DNA of 64,000 nucleotides from an uncultured Monoglobus sp. (GCA_947630505.1 CANRHV010000007.1:1-64000), one strand, 5' to 3'; shown: positions 8,694 to 17,421, counted from the stretch's first letter. The notes: a model not told the origin generated them from the sequence alone. Numbers and translations: made by a program.

Positions 8694-8808
8694 AACAAAA
8701 AGACCCTTTCGGGTCCCATGCAACACACATCGTGTTATCGGCAAAGCCGACGCTTTCGAAAAATCTTTATTTGAACTCATTGTGTAAATTAAAGATAGTT
8801 AAATCTTT
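8694..8808 (-). ncRNA. tracrRNA of the type II-A CRISPR system
   Basis: On the minus strand, 8804-8769 is the anti-repeat of the array repeat. Repeat bases 1-6 pair with 8774-8769, repeat GA (7-8) faces GAGU as a bulge, and repeat bases 9-20 pair perfectly with 8790-8779. A further 10 bp pair near the distal end. This stem-bulge-stem copies the Cas9 crRNA:tracrRNA architecture of Streptococcus pyogenes. Downstream come a UCGGC/GCCGA hairpin, an AACAC/GUGUU hairpin and the terminator stem GACCC-GAAA-GGGTC with T5 (8715-8697). A consensus promoter starts it near 8808, giving about 115 nt. Role: base-pairs pre-crRNA for RNase III processing and scaffolds Cas9. Confidence 0.93.
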
Positions 8809-8814
8809 GAATAT

Positions 8815-8843
8815 ATAATACCATAAAAATTAAGGAGTGTCAA
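8815..8843 (-). promoter_or_regulatory. tracrRNA promoter, overlapping the cas9 start; -10 shared with cas9
   Basis: On the minus strand TTGACA (8843-8838), exactly 17 nt, then TATTAT (8820-8815). The -35 lies one base upstream of the cas9 ATG and overlaps the spacer between ribosome site and start. On the plus strand the same bases read TATAAT (8814-8819), a perfect -10 for cas9 but without a good -35. The two predicted start sites (about 8808 and 8826) lie about 18 bp apart. Confidence 0.85.
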
Positions 8844-8844
8844 T

Positions 8845-11800
8845 ATGAAAAATGAAAAATATTTTATAGGAGTCGACGCGGGCACAAATTCGATCGGGAT
8901 CGCGGCCGCGAACACGGATTACGAACTCCTCAGGATCAAGGGAAAAACCGCGGCAAGCGTGCTTGCTTTTGAAGAAGCGGCCACGTGCGCCAAAAGACGC
9001 GGATTCCGCACGGCGCGCAGACGCCTTGCCAAGCGCCGGCAAAGGCTCGATCTGCTCTCCGAGCTGTTCGCCCCCGAAATATCGAAAATCGATCCGAAAT
9101 TTTTTGTTCGGATCAAGGAGAGCCGGCTGTTCACCGAGGATAAGTCGACGGAAACCAAAAACGTGTATTTTAACGATAAAAATTATACCGACGCCGATTT
9201 TTACAAAGAATATCCGACGATCCATCATCTCATTTACGGCTTGATGACCTCGGACAAGCCGCGCGACGCAAGAATGCTGTACATAGCGTGCGCGTGGTTC
9301 ATGGCGCACAGGGGTCATTTTCTGAGCGAGATCAACAAAGAAAACGCGAAGGGCATACCCTTTGAGCCGTTATACAATGATTTTATATATTCTTTCGAGA
9401 GCGCGCCGTGGGAATGCAGCGTTTCGGATTTTGAGGATATACTCAAGAAAAAAATAGGGATCACAGCAAAAGAAAAGGAATTTTACGGACTCCTTTTCGG
9501 AGGCAAAAAGCCCAAAAAATCGGACAGCGAATCGTTCCCGTACGACATTGCTCTTATCATAAAACTGCTTTGCGGCGGCAAAGTCAAACCGTCGGCCCTG
9601 CTTTGCAACGACGATTATTCCGAGTTGTCCGCGTTCTCCCTCGGCACGAGCGACGAGGAATTTGACAATTTGCTCGCGGAGCTCGGAGACGACGCCGAGC
9701 TGATCGAAAAGCTGAAGGCGCTGTATGACTGGTCTCTGCTCAAAAATATTTTACGCGGCGAGGACAATATATCTCTCGCGAAAATCAAAATTTATGAGCG
9801 CCACAAAGAGGACCTGCGCGGGCTTAAAGACTTTGTCAAAAAATATTGCCCGAACAAATATAACCGTATTTTCCGCGACGTTGAAGAATCGCTGCATAAC
9901 TACTGTGCCTATTCGGCTCATTTTGACCGCCTTGACAAAAAGCAAAAACAAGGGGCTCATAAAACAAACTATGAGAATTTCGCGAAGTTTTTAAAAAAAG
10001 AGCTGAGCGATGTATCTAAAGACGCGAAAGACACAGAATTTTACAAAGATATGCTTGAGCGGCTCGCGCTTAACGATTTTCTGCCGAAACAGGTAAGCGG
10101 CGAAAACCGCGTGATCCCGTATCAGCTTTATTGGTATGAGCTTAAACAGATACTCGACAAAGCCGCGAGCCGAATGCCGTTCCTTTGCGAAAAGGACAAG
10201 GACGGCGTCAGCGTTTCCGAAAAGATCCTTTCTATACTTGAATTCAGGGTCCCGTACTACGTGGGTCCACTTTCCGAAAAATCGGCGTTCGCGTGGTTTG
10301 AGCGAAAGGCGGAGGGCAAAATATATCCGTGGAATTTCGAAAAGCTGGTCGATCTTGACAAAAGCGAGGAAAATTTCATAAACAGAATGACAAACGCCTG
10401 CACGTATCTGCCGGGTGAGGATGTTCTGCCCAAAAACTCTCTGCTGTACAAAAAATATGAAGTCTTAAACGAAATAAATCCAATACGCGTAAACGGCGCG
10501 CCTCTCACGCCCGAGCAAAAGCAGCTTGTTTTTTCCGTGTTTCTCGAAAACGCGAGGCCGACTCTGAGCAAGCTTAAAAACATAATGATCTCAAACGGCA
10601 TTATGGAAAAAACCGACGTTATAAGCGGTATAGACATTTCTGTAAAATCGAACATGAAGCCGTATATAGACTTCAAAAGACTGCTTGACAGCAAAAAACT
10701 GAACGAGGACCAAGTCGAAAAAATAATACTTCATCGAACATATACCGAGGATAGGAGCAGATTCGCAAAATGGCTGAACGAAAACTTCCCGTCGCTCGGC
10801 GAGAAGGACAGACGCTATATATCCTCGCTCAAATACAATGATTTCGGAAGGCTGTCGGCCAAGTTCCTGCGCGGGATCAACGGCATGTACAAAGAGACGG
10901 GCGAAGTCGGCACAATTATTGACTTTTTGTGGAACACCAACGACAATCTGATGATGCTCCTTTCGAACAGGTACACATTTATCGACGAGATCGAAAAGCT
11001 CCGCGCGGAATACTACGAAAACAACCCGCGCAGCCTTGACGACACGCTTGACGACATGTATATTTCAAACGCGGTAAAGCGCCCGATCTACCGCACCCTG
11101 GACATGGTCGGCGAATATGTGCGCGCAATCGGATATCCGCCTCAAAAAATATTTGTCGAAATGCCGAGAGGCGGAAAGCCCGAGCAAAAAGGAAAACGCA
11201 CCAAGAGCCGCAGGGAACAGATACTGGAGCTTTATAAAAAAATTAAAACCGAGGACGTCCGCGAGCTGACAAACCTGATCGAAAGCTACGGCGACACCGC
11301 CGACAACAGACTGCAGAGCGACAAGCTGTTTCTTTATTTCACGCAGCTTGGACGGTGCATGTACTCCGGAGAGCGAATAGATATAGACAAGCTCAAGTCC
11401 AAAAGCTATGACATCGACCACATATATCCCCAGTGTCGCGTAAAAGACGACAGTCTGCTCAATAACAAAGTTTTGGTTTTGTCACAGCGCAACAGCGACA
11501 AGGGTGACAAATATCCGATATCTCCCGATTGGCAGAGCAAAATGCGCGGCTTTTGGGAGCGCCTGCACTCAAACGGACTGATAACGGACGAAAAATTCAA
11601 ACGCCTCACCCGCACGGCGCCCTTTTCGGAAAGTGAAAAAACCGATTTTATCAACAGGCAGCTTGTCGAGACAAGCCAGGCGGCAAAGGCTTTAACCGCG
11701 GTATTAAAACAAAAATATCCCGAAAGCGAGATCGTGTACGTAAAGGCGGGCTTGGTCTCAAGCTTCCGCCAAGAGTACGATATAGTAAAAAGCCGCGGCA

Positions 11801-12906
11801 TAAACGATCTGCACCACGCGAAAGACGCTTATCTCAATATCGTGGTGGGAAACGTTTATAACGAGAGTTTCACAAAAAAGTTTTATTTAAAAAATGACCG
11901 CTACTCGCTCAAAACAAAAACTCTGTTCGGCATGGTCCTGTCAAACAAAGACAGCGTATATTGGAACGGCGAAAGTGACATCGCAAAAGTCAAAAAGATC
12001 GCTGCCAAAAACAATATTATGTATTCGAAATTTGTATTATGCCGAAAGGGCGGTCTGTTTGACCAACAGCCCATCAAGGCCAAAAGCGGCCTGGTCGAGC
12101 TGAAAAAAGGTCTTGACACAGCCAAGTACGGCGGATATAGAGAAACGACCGCGTCATTCTTTTCTCTCGTGAAATACACAAGCGGCAAAACGACCGATAT
12201 AATCATAATGCCGGTTGAACTTATGGTAGCGGACAAGTTTATCTCAGACGCGGAATTTGCCCAACGTTACGCGCTTGAAACCATCGAGAAAATCAGAAAC
12301 AAAAAACCGGACACCGCCGAATTTTTGCTCGGCAAAAGAATATTAAAGATCAACACCGTATTCTCACTTGACGGATTAAGAGCAGCACTTACGGGAAAAG
12401 CTAGCGGCGGCAAACAGGTGGGCATATCGCCGCAAATGCCTCTTATCGTTTCAAGCGAGGATGAAAAATATATCAAGCGGCTTGAAAGATTTATTGAAAA
12501 AACCGCCAAAAACGAGAATATAAAGCTAAACAGCGAATACGACGAAATAACCGCTGAGAAAAATGAGGCGCTGTACGACTTGTTCGCAAGCAAGCTCGGC
12601 AAAAAGCCGTTTTCACTCATGCCGAATTCTCAATCTTCTCTGCTTCTGAGCGGAAAAGACAAATTCCGCAAACTTGCTCTCAAAGACCAGGTCACGGCGC
12701 TCGTGAACATACTGTATTTGTTTAAGACCGGAAGATCGGGAACGGTCGATCTGACATTAATAGGCGGCAGCAAAAACAGCGGCATTCTGCGTATGAGCTC
12801 ATGTCTTTCAAACTGGAAAAAGACATATTCCGACGTCAGGATAATAGACGTGTCTCCCGCGGGGCTCTACGAAAAACGTTCCCAAAACCTGCTTGATCTG
12901 CTATGA
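8845..12906 (+). CDS. cas9: Cas9 endonuclease (type II-A)
   Basis: 1353 residues, close to S. pyogenes Cas9. RuvC-I starts at FIGVDAGTNSIG with catalytic D11; the Arg-rich bridge helix follows (RRGFRTARRRLAKRRQR). RuvC-II IFVEMPRGG has E772. The HNH motif DIDHIYPQ has H859. RuvC-III DLHHAKDAYLN has H991 and D994. The C-terminus ends near GLYEKR, as in PAM-interacting domains, but the RxR pair that reads NGG in S. pyogenes is not obvious, so another PAM is expected. All nuclease residues are present, so the effector looks active. AAGGAG precedes ATG 8845. The stop overlaps the cas1 start by 4 nt. Confidence 0.98.
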   Translation: MKNEKYFIGVDAGTNSIGIAAANTDYELLRIKGKTAASVLAFEEAATCAKRRGFRTARRRLAKRRQRLDLLSELFAPEISKIDPKFFVRIKESRLFTEDKSTETKNVYFNDKNYTDADFYKEYPTIHHLIYGLMTSDKPRDARMLYIACAWFMAHRGHFLSEINKENAKGIPFEPLYNDFIYSFESAPWECSVSDFEDILKKKIGITAKEKEFYGLLFGGKKPKKSDSESFPYDIALIIKLLCGGKVKPSALLCNDDYSELSAFSLGTSDEEFDNLLAELGDDAELIEKLKALYDWSLLKNILRGEDNISLAKIKIYERHKEDLRGLKDFVKKYCPNKYNRIFRDVEESLHNYCAYSAHFDRLDKKQKQGAHKTNYENFAKFLKKELSDVSKDAKDTEFYKDMLERLALNDFLPKQVSGENRVIPYQLYWYELKQILDKAASRMPFLCEKDKDGVSVSEKILSILEFRVPYYVGPLSEKSAFAWFERKAEGKIYPWNFEKLVDLDKSEENFINRMTNACTYLPGEDVLPKNSLLYKKYEVLNEINPIRVNGAPLTPEQKQLVFSVFLENARPTLSKLKNIMISNGIMEKTDVISGIDISVKSNMKPYIDFKRLLDSKKLNEDQVEKIILHRTYTEDRSRFAKWLNENFPSLGEKDRRYISSLKYNDFGRLSAKFLRGINGMYKETGEVGTIIDFLWNTNDNLMMLLSNRYTFIDEIEKLRAEYYENNPRSLDDTLDDMYISNAVKRPIYRTLDMVGEYVRAIGYPPQKIFVEMPRGGKPEQKGKRTKSRREQILELYKKIKTEDVRELTNLIESYGDTADNRLQSDKLFLYFTQLGRCMYSGERIDIDKLKSKSYDIDHIYPQCRVKDDSLLNNKVLVLSQRNSDKGDKYPISPDWQSKMRGFWERLHSNGLITDEKFKRLTRTAPFSESEKTDFINRQLVETSQAAKALTAVLKQKYPESEIVYVKAGLVSSFRQEYDIVKSRGINDLHHAKDAYLNIVVGNVYNESFTKKFYLKNDRYSLKTKTLFGMVLSNKDSVYWNGESDIAKVKKIAAKNNIMYSKFVLCRKGGLFDQQPIKAKSGLVELKKGLDTAKYGGYRETTASFFSLVKYTSGKTTDIIIMPVELMVADKFISDAEFAQRYALETIEKIRNKKPDTAEFLLGKRILKINTVFSLDGLRAALTGKASGGKQVGISPQMPLIVSSEDEKYIKRLERFIEKTAKNENIKLNSEYDEITAEKNEALYDLFASKLGKKPFSLMPNSQSSLLLSGKDKFRKLALKDQVTALVNILYLFKTGRSGTVDLTLIGGSKNSGILRMSSCLSNWKKTYSDVRIIDVSPAGLYEKRSQNLLDLL

Positions 12907-13094
12907 GCCGGAGAACTATAGTTATATCAAACCGCTGTAAGCTTGACTTAAAAATGGGATATATGGTTGTGAGAGGCGAGGAAACAAAACGCGTATTTCT
13001 TGACGAGATCGCGGTCCTGATCATCGAAAACAACGCTGTCGCCCTCACAGCCTGTCTTTTGGAAAAGCTTTGCGAAAAGAAAATAAGGTTATGA
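12903..13094 (+). pseudogene. cas1: Truncated cas1 (N-terminal 63 codons only)
   Basis: ATG 12903 overlaps the cas9 stop (ATGA). The 63 residues match the N-terminal beta-sheet domain of type II Cas1 ([49 protein letters not shown]). Intact Cas1 is about 290-300 residues and would continue here with an IFCDEKR-like segment; all of the alpha-helical catalytic domain is missing. The stop TGA overlaps the cas2 ATG as ATGA, the usual coupling, so the 3' junction is preserved: this looks like one in-frame internal deletion of roughly 690 bp, or a collapsed assembly. As written it cannot integrate spacers. Confidence 0.9.
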
Positions 13095-13411
13095 GTTGCA
13101 GATTTATGAGAATTATGGTATTTTTTGATTTGCCGACAGAGACAGCGCTTGATAGACGAAACTACCGTTCATTTCGCAAATATCTTATAAAAAACGGATT
13201 CTTTATGCTGCAAGAGTCGGTATATTGTCGAATGGTGCTTAACAAGAGCGTGGAAAGCTCTGTATTAAGCGACCTCAGAAAAAACAAGCCGCCCGCCGGA
13301 TGTGTGGCTATATTAAGCGTTACCGAAAAACAGTTTTCAAAAATGGAATACTTGGTCGGCAGTTCAGGCAACGATGTTCTTGACAGCGATGAAAGGTTGG
13401 TGATACTTTGA
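13091..13411 (+). CDS. cas2: Cas2 (type II-A adaptation)
   Basis: 106 residues from ATG 13091 (overlapping the cas1 stop); an earlier GTG-like start inside cas1 is unlikely. The ferredoxin-like fold starts [13 protein letters not shown], with the conserved Asp, then [23 protein letters not shown] and ends DSDERLVIL, all typical of type II-A Cas2. It normally bridges two Cas1 dimers in the spacer-integration complex. Full length and open, which contrasts with the deleted cas1. Its stop overlaps the csn2 TTG start by 4 nt (TTGA). Confidence 0.95.
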   Translation: MSCRFMRIMVFFDLPTETALDRRNYRSFRKYLIKNGFFMLQESVYCRMVLNKSVESSVLSDLRKNKPPAGCVAILSVTEKQFSKMEYLVGSSGNDVLDSDERLVIL

Positions 13412-14073
13412 AGTTCGTATGCCCTTATTTTGACGACGTGATATCATTTAGCGAAGGTTTTGTGTATTCAATAGTGGCGGAAAATCAGAAAATTATGCGG
13501 GAACTTGTCGAGGATATAGCAAGCCAGGCAGCCGGAAACAACGGCGAGTGCGTTCTGTCGATATCAAACAAGCCTTGCCCCATTAACAAAAACGCCGAAC
13601 TGCTGACGTATTTTGCGCCGTTTGACATAAACCAAAAAACCTTAATATCGACGATAATATCAAAGCTTGAGACACAAGCCGTTGGAGAGGATCATTTTTC
13701 CGAGACATCGGCTTTGCTTTGCAAAATCGAAAACTATGTTGACGACATTGCGTTTGATCTGGATTGTGAAATTAAGTTTACAAAACTGACCGTTTCTTCA
13801 CTATTGAAAGCATGCGGCATTTCAATAAAAGACGACTATAACAATTCTTTGGAAAAACTAATTGATTATATGGACATGGTTTGCAGATTTGAAAAAGAAA
13901 AATTATTTGTAACGGTAAATATGAGAAGCTTTTTTACCGATAGAGAAATGAATGATTTTGCCGAAACAGCCGTATCACACAAATTTAAAATACTCATGCT
14001 TGAATCCGTTGAGCGAACAAAACTGCCGTACGAAAAAAGATTATTAATTGATGATGATATGTGCATAATTTGA
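13408..14073 (+). CDS. csn2: Csn2, type II-A spacer acquisition protein
   Basis: 221 residues, the length of short Csn2 proteins such as that of S. pyogenes. The start is TTG 13408, coupled to the cas2 stop (TTGA). Visible features are [13 protein letters not shown] at the N-terminus and [20 protein letters not shown] with KFKILMLES towards the C-terminus, as in Csn2. Csn2 forms ring-shaped tetramers that hold DNA ends during adaptation; its presence defines subtype II-A. The array promoter begins at the base right after its stop codon. Confidence 0.9.
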   Translation: MKFVCPYFDDVISFSEGFVYSIVAENQKIMRELVEDIASQAAGNNGECVLSISNKPCPINKNAELLTYFAPFDINQKTLISTIISKLETQAVGEDHFSETSALLCKIENYVDDIAFDLDCEIKFTKLTVSSLLKACGISIKDDYNNSLEKLIDYMDMVCRFEKEKLFVTVNMRSFFTDREMNDFAETAVSHKFKILMLESVERTKLPYEKRLLIDDDMCII

Positions 14074-14102
14074 TTGACACTTTATTAATATAGGCGTATA
14101 AT
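14074..14102 (+). promoter_or_regulatory. CRISPR array promoter
   Basis: TTGACA (14074-14079), exactly 17 nt, TATAAT (14097-14102): a perfect consensus promoter starting at the base after the csn2 stop. Transcription would start near 14109, about 76 nt before the first repeat. Confidence 0.9.
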
Positions 14103-14184
14103 ATACTTATCGGTTGTTTAACTGTCCTCTCCTACCTCTGCGGCTCTCATTAAGCTGTTTTTTAAACGGTGGTTTAAATTTGAG
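14103..14184 (+). promoter_or_regulatory. CRISPR leader with ATTTGAG anchor at the repeat junction
   Basis: An 82-nt leader between promoter and first repeat. Its last seven bases (14178-14184) are ATTTGAG, the same leader-end motif reported for S. thermophilus-type II-A leaders that guides Cas1-Cas2 to the first repeat. Polarised integration would be expected here if Cas1 were whole. Confidence 0.75.
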
Positions 14185-15326
14185 GTTTGAGAATTGTGTA
14201 AATTTATAGGATAGTTAAACCCGATACCTGCCAAAATGTAAACCACCCCCGTTTGAGAATTGTGTAAATTTATAGGATAGTTAAACGAACTTTTGCGGGA
14301 AAATCGCGGCGGTAGAGTTTGAGAATTGTGTAAATTTATAGGATAGTTAAACTGGGTTGTTTTTGTGGAGGACTCTCCCCCAGTTTGAGAATTGTGTAAA
14401 TTTATAGGATAGTTAAACTCAACCGTTTAACCACATCTTGTTTATTGAGTTTGAGAATTGTGTAAATTTATAGGATAGTTAAACCGTAATTACAGGTCAA
14501 AACGCTGTCATATAGTTTGAGAATTGTGTAAATTTATAGGATAGTTAAACCAGACCCGATACCAAGAGGCGGTGAAAACAGTTTGAGAATTGTGTAAATT
14601 TATAGGATAGTTAAACAAAAAGGAAAGTGAAAAAGTATTAAATTGTGTTTGAGAATTGTGTAAATTTATAGGATAGTTAAACTTATCGCGGTGATGAACG
14701 AGCCGTACTTGAGTTTGAGAATTGTGTAAATTTATAGGATAGTTAAACCGTCAAGGGGTTTTGTGAGTTCGTAGAGTTGTTTGAGAATTGTGTAAATTTA
14801 TAGGATAGTTAAACAAAAATTAACGGAAGGACAAAAACGGGCATGTTTGAGAATTGTGTAAATTTATAGGATAGTTAAACTGAAGGTATGCCCCGTATCT
14901 ACGCGATGAGTTTGAGAATTGTGTAAATTTATAGGATAGTTAAACAGCGGTGCCCGACAAGTACCACAGCCTTGAGTTTGAGAATTGTGTAAATTTATAG
15001 GATAGTTAAACGCGTCAACACAGTTTGAGGTCGTGCTATAAGTTTGAGAATTGTGTAAATTTATAGGATAGTTAAACCTAACTATGTATTTTGCTATTAC
15101 ATCGACAGTTTGAGAATTGTGTAAATTAATAGGATAGTTAAACGGCGGTACGGCGTGAGATATAGCGATATAAGTTTGAGAATTGTGTAAATTTATAGGA
15201 TAGTTAAACAAGCCGTACGTGATGTTCGCGGTCAATTAAGTTTGAGAATTGTGTAAATTTATAGGATAGTTAAACCTCTCAATCAGTGGGGCATGGTTAT
15301 ATAGGTTTGAAAATTGTGTAAATTTA
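14185..15326 (+). CRISPR. Type II-A CRISPR array: 17 full repeats, one degenerate end repeat, 17 spacers
   Basis: The 36-bp repeat starts GTTTGAGAATTGTGTAAATT and ends TATAGGATAGTTAAAC. Full repeats start at 14185, 14251, 14317, 14383, 14449, 14515, 14581, 14647, 14713, 14779, 14845, 14910, 14976, 15042, 15108, 15174 and 15240. Spacers are 30 nt except two of 29 nt (14881-14909 and 15276-15304). All full repeats are identical apart from a T-to-A change at 15128. The last unit (15305-15326) keeps only about 22 bases with one change, marking the old, leader-distal end. Orientation is set by the leader, the tracrRNA pairing and the decayed end. Confidence 0.99.
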
Positions 15327-15352
15327 ACCATTAATAATCGTTATTTGTATGG

Positions 15353-15374
15353 GCGGACGGCTGAGGCCGTTCGC
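15353..15374 (+). terminator. Possible terminator after the array
   Basis: GCGGACGGC (15353-15361) pairs with GCCGTTCGC (15366-15374) around TGAG, a 9-bp stem, but the following TCTGTT is a poor U-tract. The adjoining bases to 15412 resemble the flank of repeat copy A (GTTCACT ... AATCACTACGTTC). Confidence 0.4.
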
Positions 15375-15411
15375 TCTGTTCACTGTTCGCAAATTGTTAA
15401 TCACTACGTTC

Positions 15412-15440
15412 TTGCATATTTTTCCAAAACATAGTATAAT
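15412..15440 (+). promoter_or_regulatory. Promoter of the adenylation-enzyme operon
   Basis: TTGCAT (15412-15417), 17-nt spacer, TATAAT (15435-15440). The start near 15447 leaves a short leader with AAAGGAG before ATG 15473. Confidence 0.7.
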
Positions 15441-15472
15441 AAATATTAACGATTATTCAAAGGAGCTTTCGA

Positions 15473-16948
15473 ATGAATAATAATGTGATCTACGAGCTTT
15501 TTTATGAAAAGGTGGGGCAGGCGCCCGACGCGCTTGCGGTGTTCGACGAGAGCCGCAGTCTGACGCGGGCGGAGCTTGACCGCATGATAAACGCGATCGC
15601 CGCGAGGATCCCTAAGTCGGCGCGCAGGGTCGGCATCATAATGGACCATACCGTTGAAATGATAGCCGCGATCTTTGCCGCGCTTAAAGTCGGGAAGGCG
15701 TATGTTCCCGCCGAGCCGTTTTTTCCGAAGGGGCGGATACGCTTTATGATGAAGGACGCCGAGGCGGACGTTATCATCACAAACAGCCGTCACGCCGCCA
15801 AGTGCGACAGCCGCGAGACGATAATAGTCGACCCCGGCATGAAAGCGGAAAACGCGGATATAATATCCTCGGCAAAGCCCGACGATCTGGCCTACATACT
15901 CTACACCTCGGGCTCTACCGGAGAGCCGAAGGGCGTGGCGGTGCGCAACCGGAACGTCTGCCACTACGTCAGAGCCTTTCAAAACGAGTTTAAAACAAAC
16001 GAGAGCGACACCATGCTACAATACTCGGTCTGCTCGTTTGACATATTCGCGGAGGAGGTTTTCACCACTCTGCTGTCGGGCGCCGCGCTGGCGATCCCGT
16101 CGGCTGAAACCAAGAAAAACATCAGCGCCCTGATGAGATTCGTCGAGCGAAACAACGTCACTCAAATCAGCGGCTTTCCTTATCTGCTGCTTGAGATGAA
16201 CCACCTGCCGAAAATACCGAAATGCCTTCGGCTGCTGATAAGCGGCGGCGACGTGTTGCGCGAGAGCTATGTCACCAACCTGATCAGCAAAGCGGAAATA
16301 TACAACACCTACGGCCCGTCGGAGACGACGGTGTGCGCCTCATACTGCCGAGTAAGTGAGAGCAACGCGCTGCCCGACGGAACATATCCGATAGGAAAAC
16401 CCGTCCTCGGAACGCGGATCGAGATACTGGACGAAAATATGCGCCCCGTAACTCCGGGCAAGACGGGCGAGATCTGTATTCTGGGCGGCGGCGTTTCGGC
16501 GGGATATGTCGGCGGCCGCGAAAAGGAAAACGAGACCTTTGTGACCCGCGCGGACGGCTCGGTGCTGTACCGCAGCGGCGATATGGGATATTTTCTGCCC
16601 GACGGCAACATCGCGTTTCTGCACCGCAAGGACTCGCAGATCATGATTTTGGGCAAGCGTGTTGAGATCGGCGAGGTCGAGAATGTGCTGTGCCAGTGCC
16701 CCGAGATCGAAAAGGCCGTCGTCAGACCGTATACCGACGAGCAGAACCTGCACTACATGACGGCGTACATCGTGCTGAAACAACCGAAGGCGCATTTGTC
16801 AACGCTGAAAAAGGAGATGGCAAGGTTCCTGCCGAACTACATGATCCCCGAGTTTTTCGTGCGCATGACCGACCTTCCGCTGAACGCCAACGGCAAGATC
16901 GACACCGACGCTCTGCCGATCATTATGAAAGAAGGATACGTATGCTGA
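15473..16948 (+). CDS. Free-standing amino-acid adenylation (AMP-forming) enzyme
   Basis: 491 residues with the ordered core motifs of NRPS adenylation domains: A3 YTSGSTGEPKGVA, A4 region CSFDIFAEEV, A5 NTYGPSETTVCA, A7 YRSGDMG, A8-like KDSQIMILGKRVEIGEVE and A10 LNANGKID with the catalytic Lys. There is no condensation, carrier or thioesterase domain, so it is a stand-alone activator of an amino acid or related carboxylate, similar in size to DltA. The Asp in the A4 region suggests an alpha-amino acid substrate. The stop overlaps the start of the GNAT gene. The carrier or acceptor is not visible in this window. Confidence 0.88.
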   Translation: MNNNVIYELFYEKVGQAPDALAVFDESRSLTRAELDRMINAIAARIPKSARRVGIIMDHTVEMIAAIFAALKVGKAYVPAEPFFPKGRIRFMMKDAEADVIITNSRHAAKCDSRETIIVDPGMKAENADIISSAKPDDLAYILYTSGSTGEPKGVAVRNRNVCHYVRAFQNEFKTNESDTMLQYSVCSFDIFAEEVFTTLLSGAALAIPSAETKKNISALMRFVERNNVTQISGFPYLLLEMNHLPKIPKCLRLLISGGDVLRESYVTNLISKAEIYNTYGPSETTVCASYCRVSESNALPDGTYPIGKPVLGTRIEILDENMRPVTPGKTGEICILGGGVSAGYVGGREKENETFVTRADGSVLYRSGDMGYFLPDGNIAFLHRKDSQIMILGKRVEIGEVENVLCQCPEIEKAVVRPYTDEQNLHYMTAYIVLKQPKAHLSTLKKEMARFLPNYMIPEFFVRMTDLPLNANGKIDTDALPIIMKEGYVC

Positions 16949-17421
16949 AGATCAGGCAAGCCGATATAAGCGAGATCGACGCGCTTATGAAGTGGCGCGT
17001 CGAGGTTCTGCGCCATGTTTTCGATATTCCGCAGGGCGAGGATATTAGCGGCTTATACGAGGCGAACCTCAAATATTACCAAAAGGCGGTGCCGAGCGGA
17101 GAGCACATCGCCGTGTTCGCGGAAATATCGGGCGCTGCCGTCGGCTGCGGCGGGCTCTGTCTGTACCGCGAGATGCCCTCGCCCGACAACCCGAGCGGCC
17201 GCTGCGCCTATCTGATGAATATATACACCAAAGAAAAATACCGCGGCCGCGGCGTCGGGAAGGCCGTGGCGGAATACCTTATAAGCTGCGCGAAAGCGCG
17301 AAACATCACAAAAATCTATCTCGAGGCCACGGCCGAAGGGCGGCCGATGTACGAAAGCCTCGGTTTTCGGGATATGAAAGACTATATGATACTCAAAGAT
17401 AAAAAGGAGGAACAGCTGTGA
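16942..17421 (+). CDS. GNAT-family N-acetyltransferase (operon with adenylation enzyme)
   Basis: 159 residues from ATG 16942, inside the last codons of the adenylation gene, with GAAGGA upstream. The acetyl-CoA-binding motif A is YRGRGVGKAVAEYL (about residues 95-110), and the C-terminus MYESLGFRDMKDYMIL is typical of GNAT enzymes. The 7-nt overlap and the GTGA coupling to the next gene show one translationally coupled unit, so the three proteins probably act on one metabolite. The substrate cannot be read. Confidence 0.85.
   Translation: MLKIRQADISEIDALMKWRVEVLRHVFDIPQGEDISGLYEANLKYYQKAVPSGEHIAVFAEISGAAVGCGGLCLYREMPSPDNPSGRCAYLMNIYTKEKYRGRGVGKAVAEYLISCAKARNITKIYLEATAEGRPMYESLGFRDMKDYMILKDKKEEQL

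Noticed and set aside
7302-8780. A 492-codon ORF on the minus strand
   Set aside because: It is antisense to the solute-binding protein gene and crosses the tracrRNA; composition and lack of motifs mark it as a shadow.
8808-8845. A long tracrRNA form with a natural guide that represses cas9, as in S. pyogenes
   Set aside because: The predicted tracrRNA starts only about 4 nt before the anti-repeat, leaving no room for a guide; no further upstream promoter was recognised.
15012-15041. A repeat-like GTTTGAGG inside a spacer
   Set aside because: Only eight bases match and spacing is normal, so it is a chance similarity and not a rearranged repeat.
14864-15235. A 123-codon minus-strand ORF with a repeated FNYPINLHNSQT unit
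   Set aside because: It is only the translation of CRISPR repeats and spacers on the wrong strand; no ribosome site and the unit period equals the array period.
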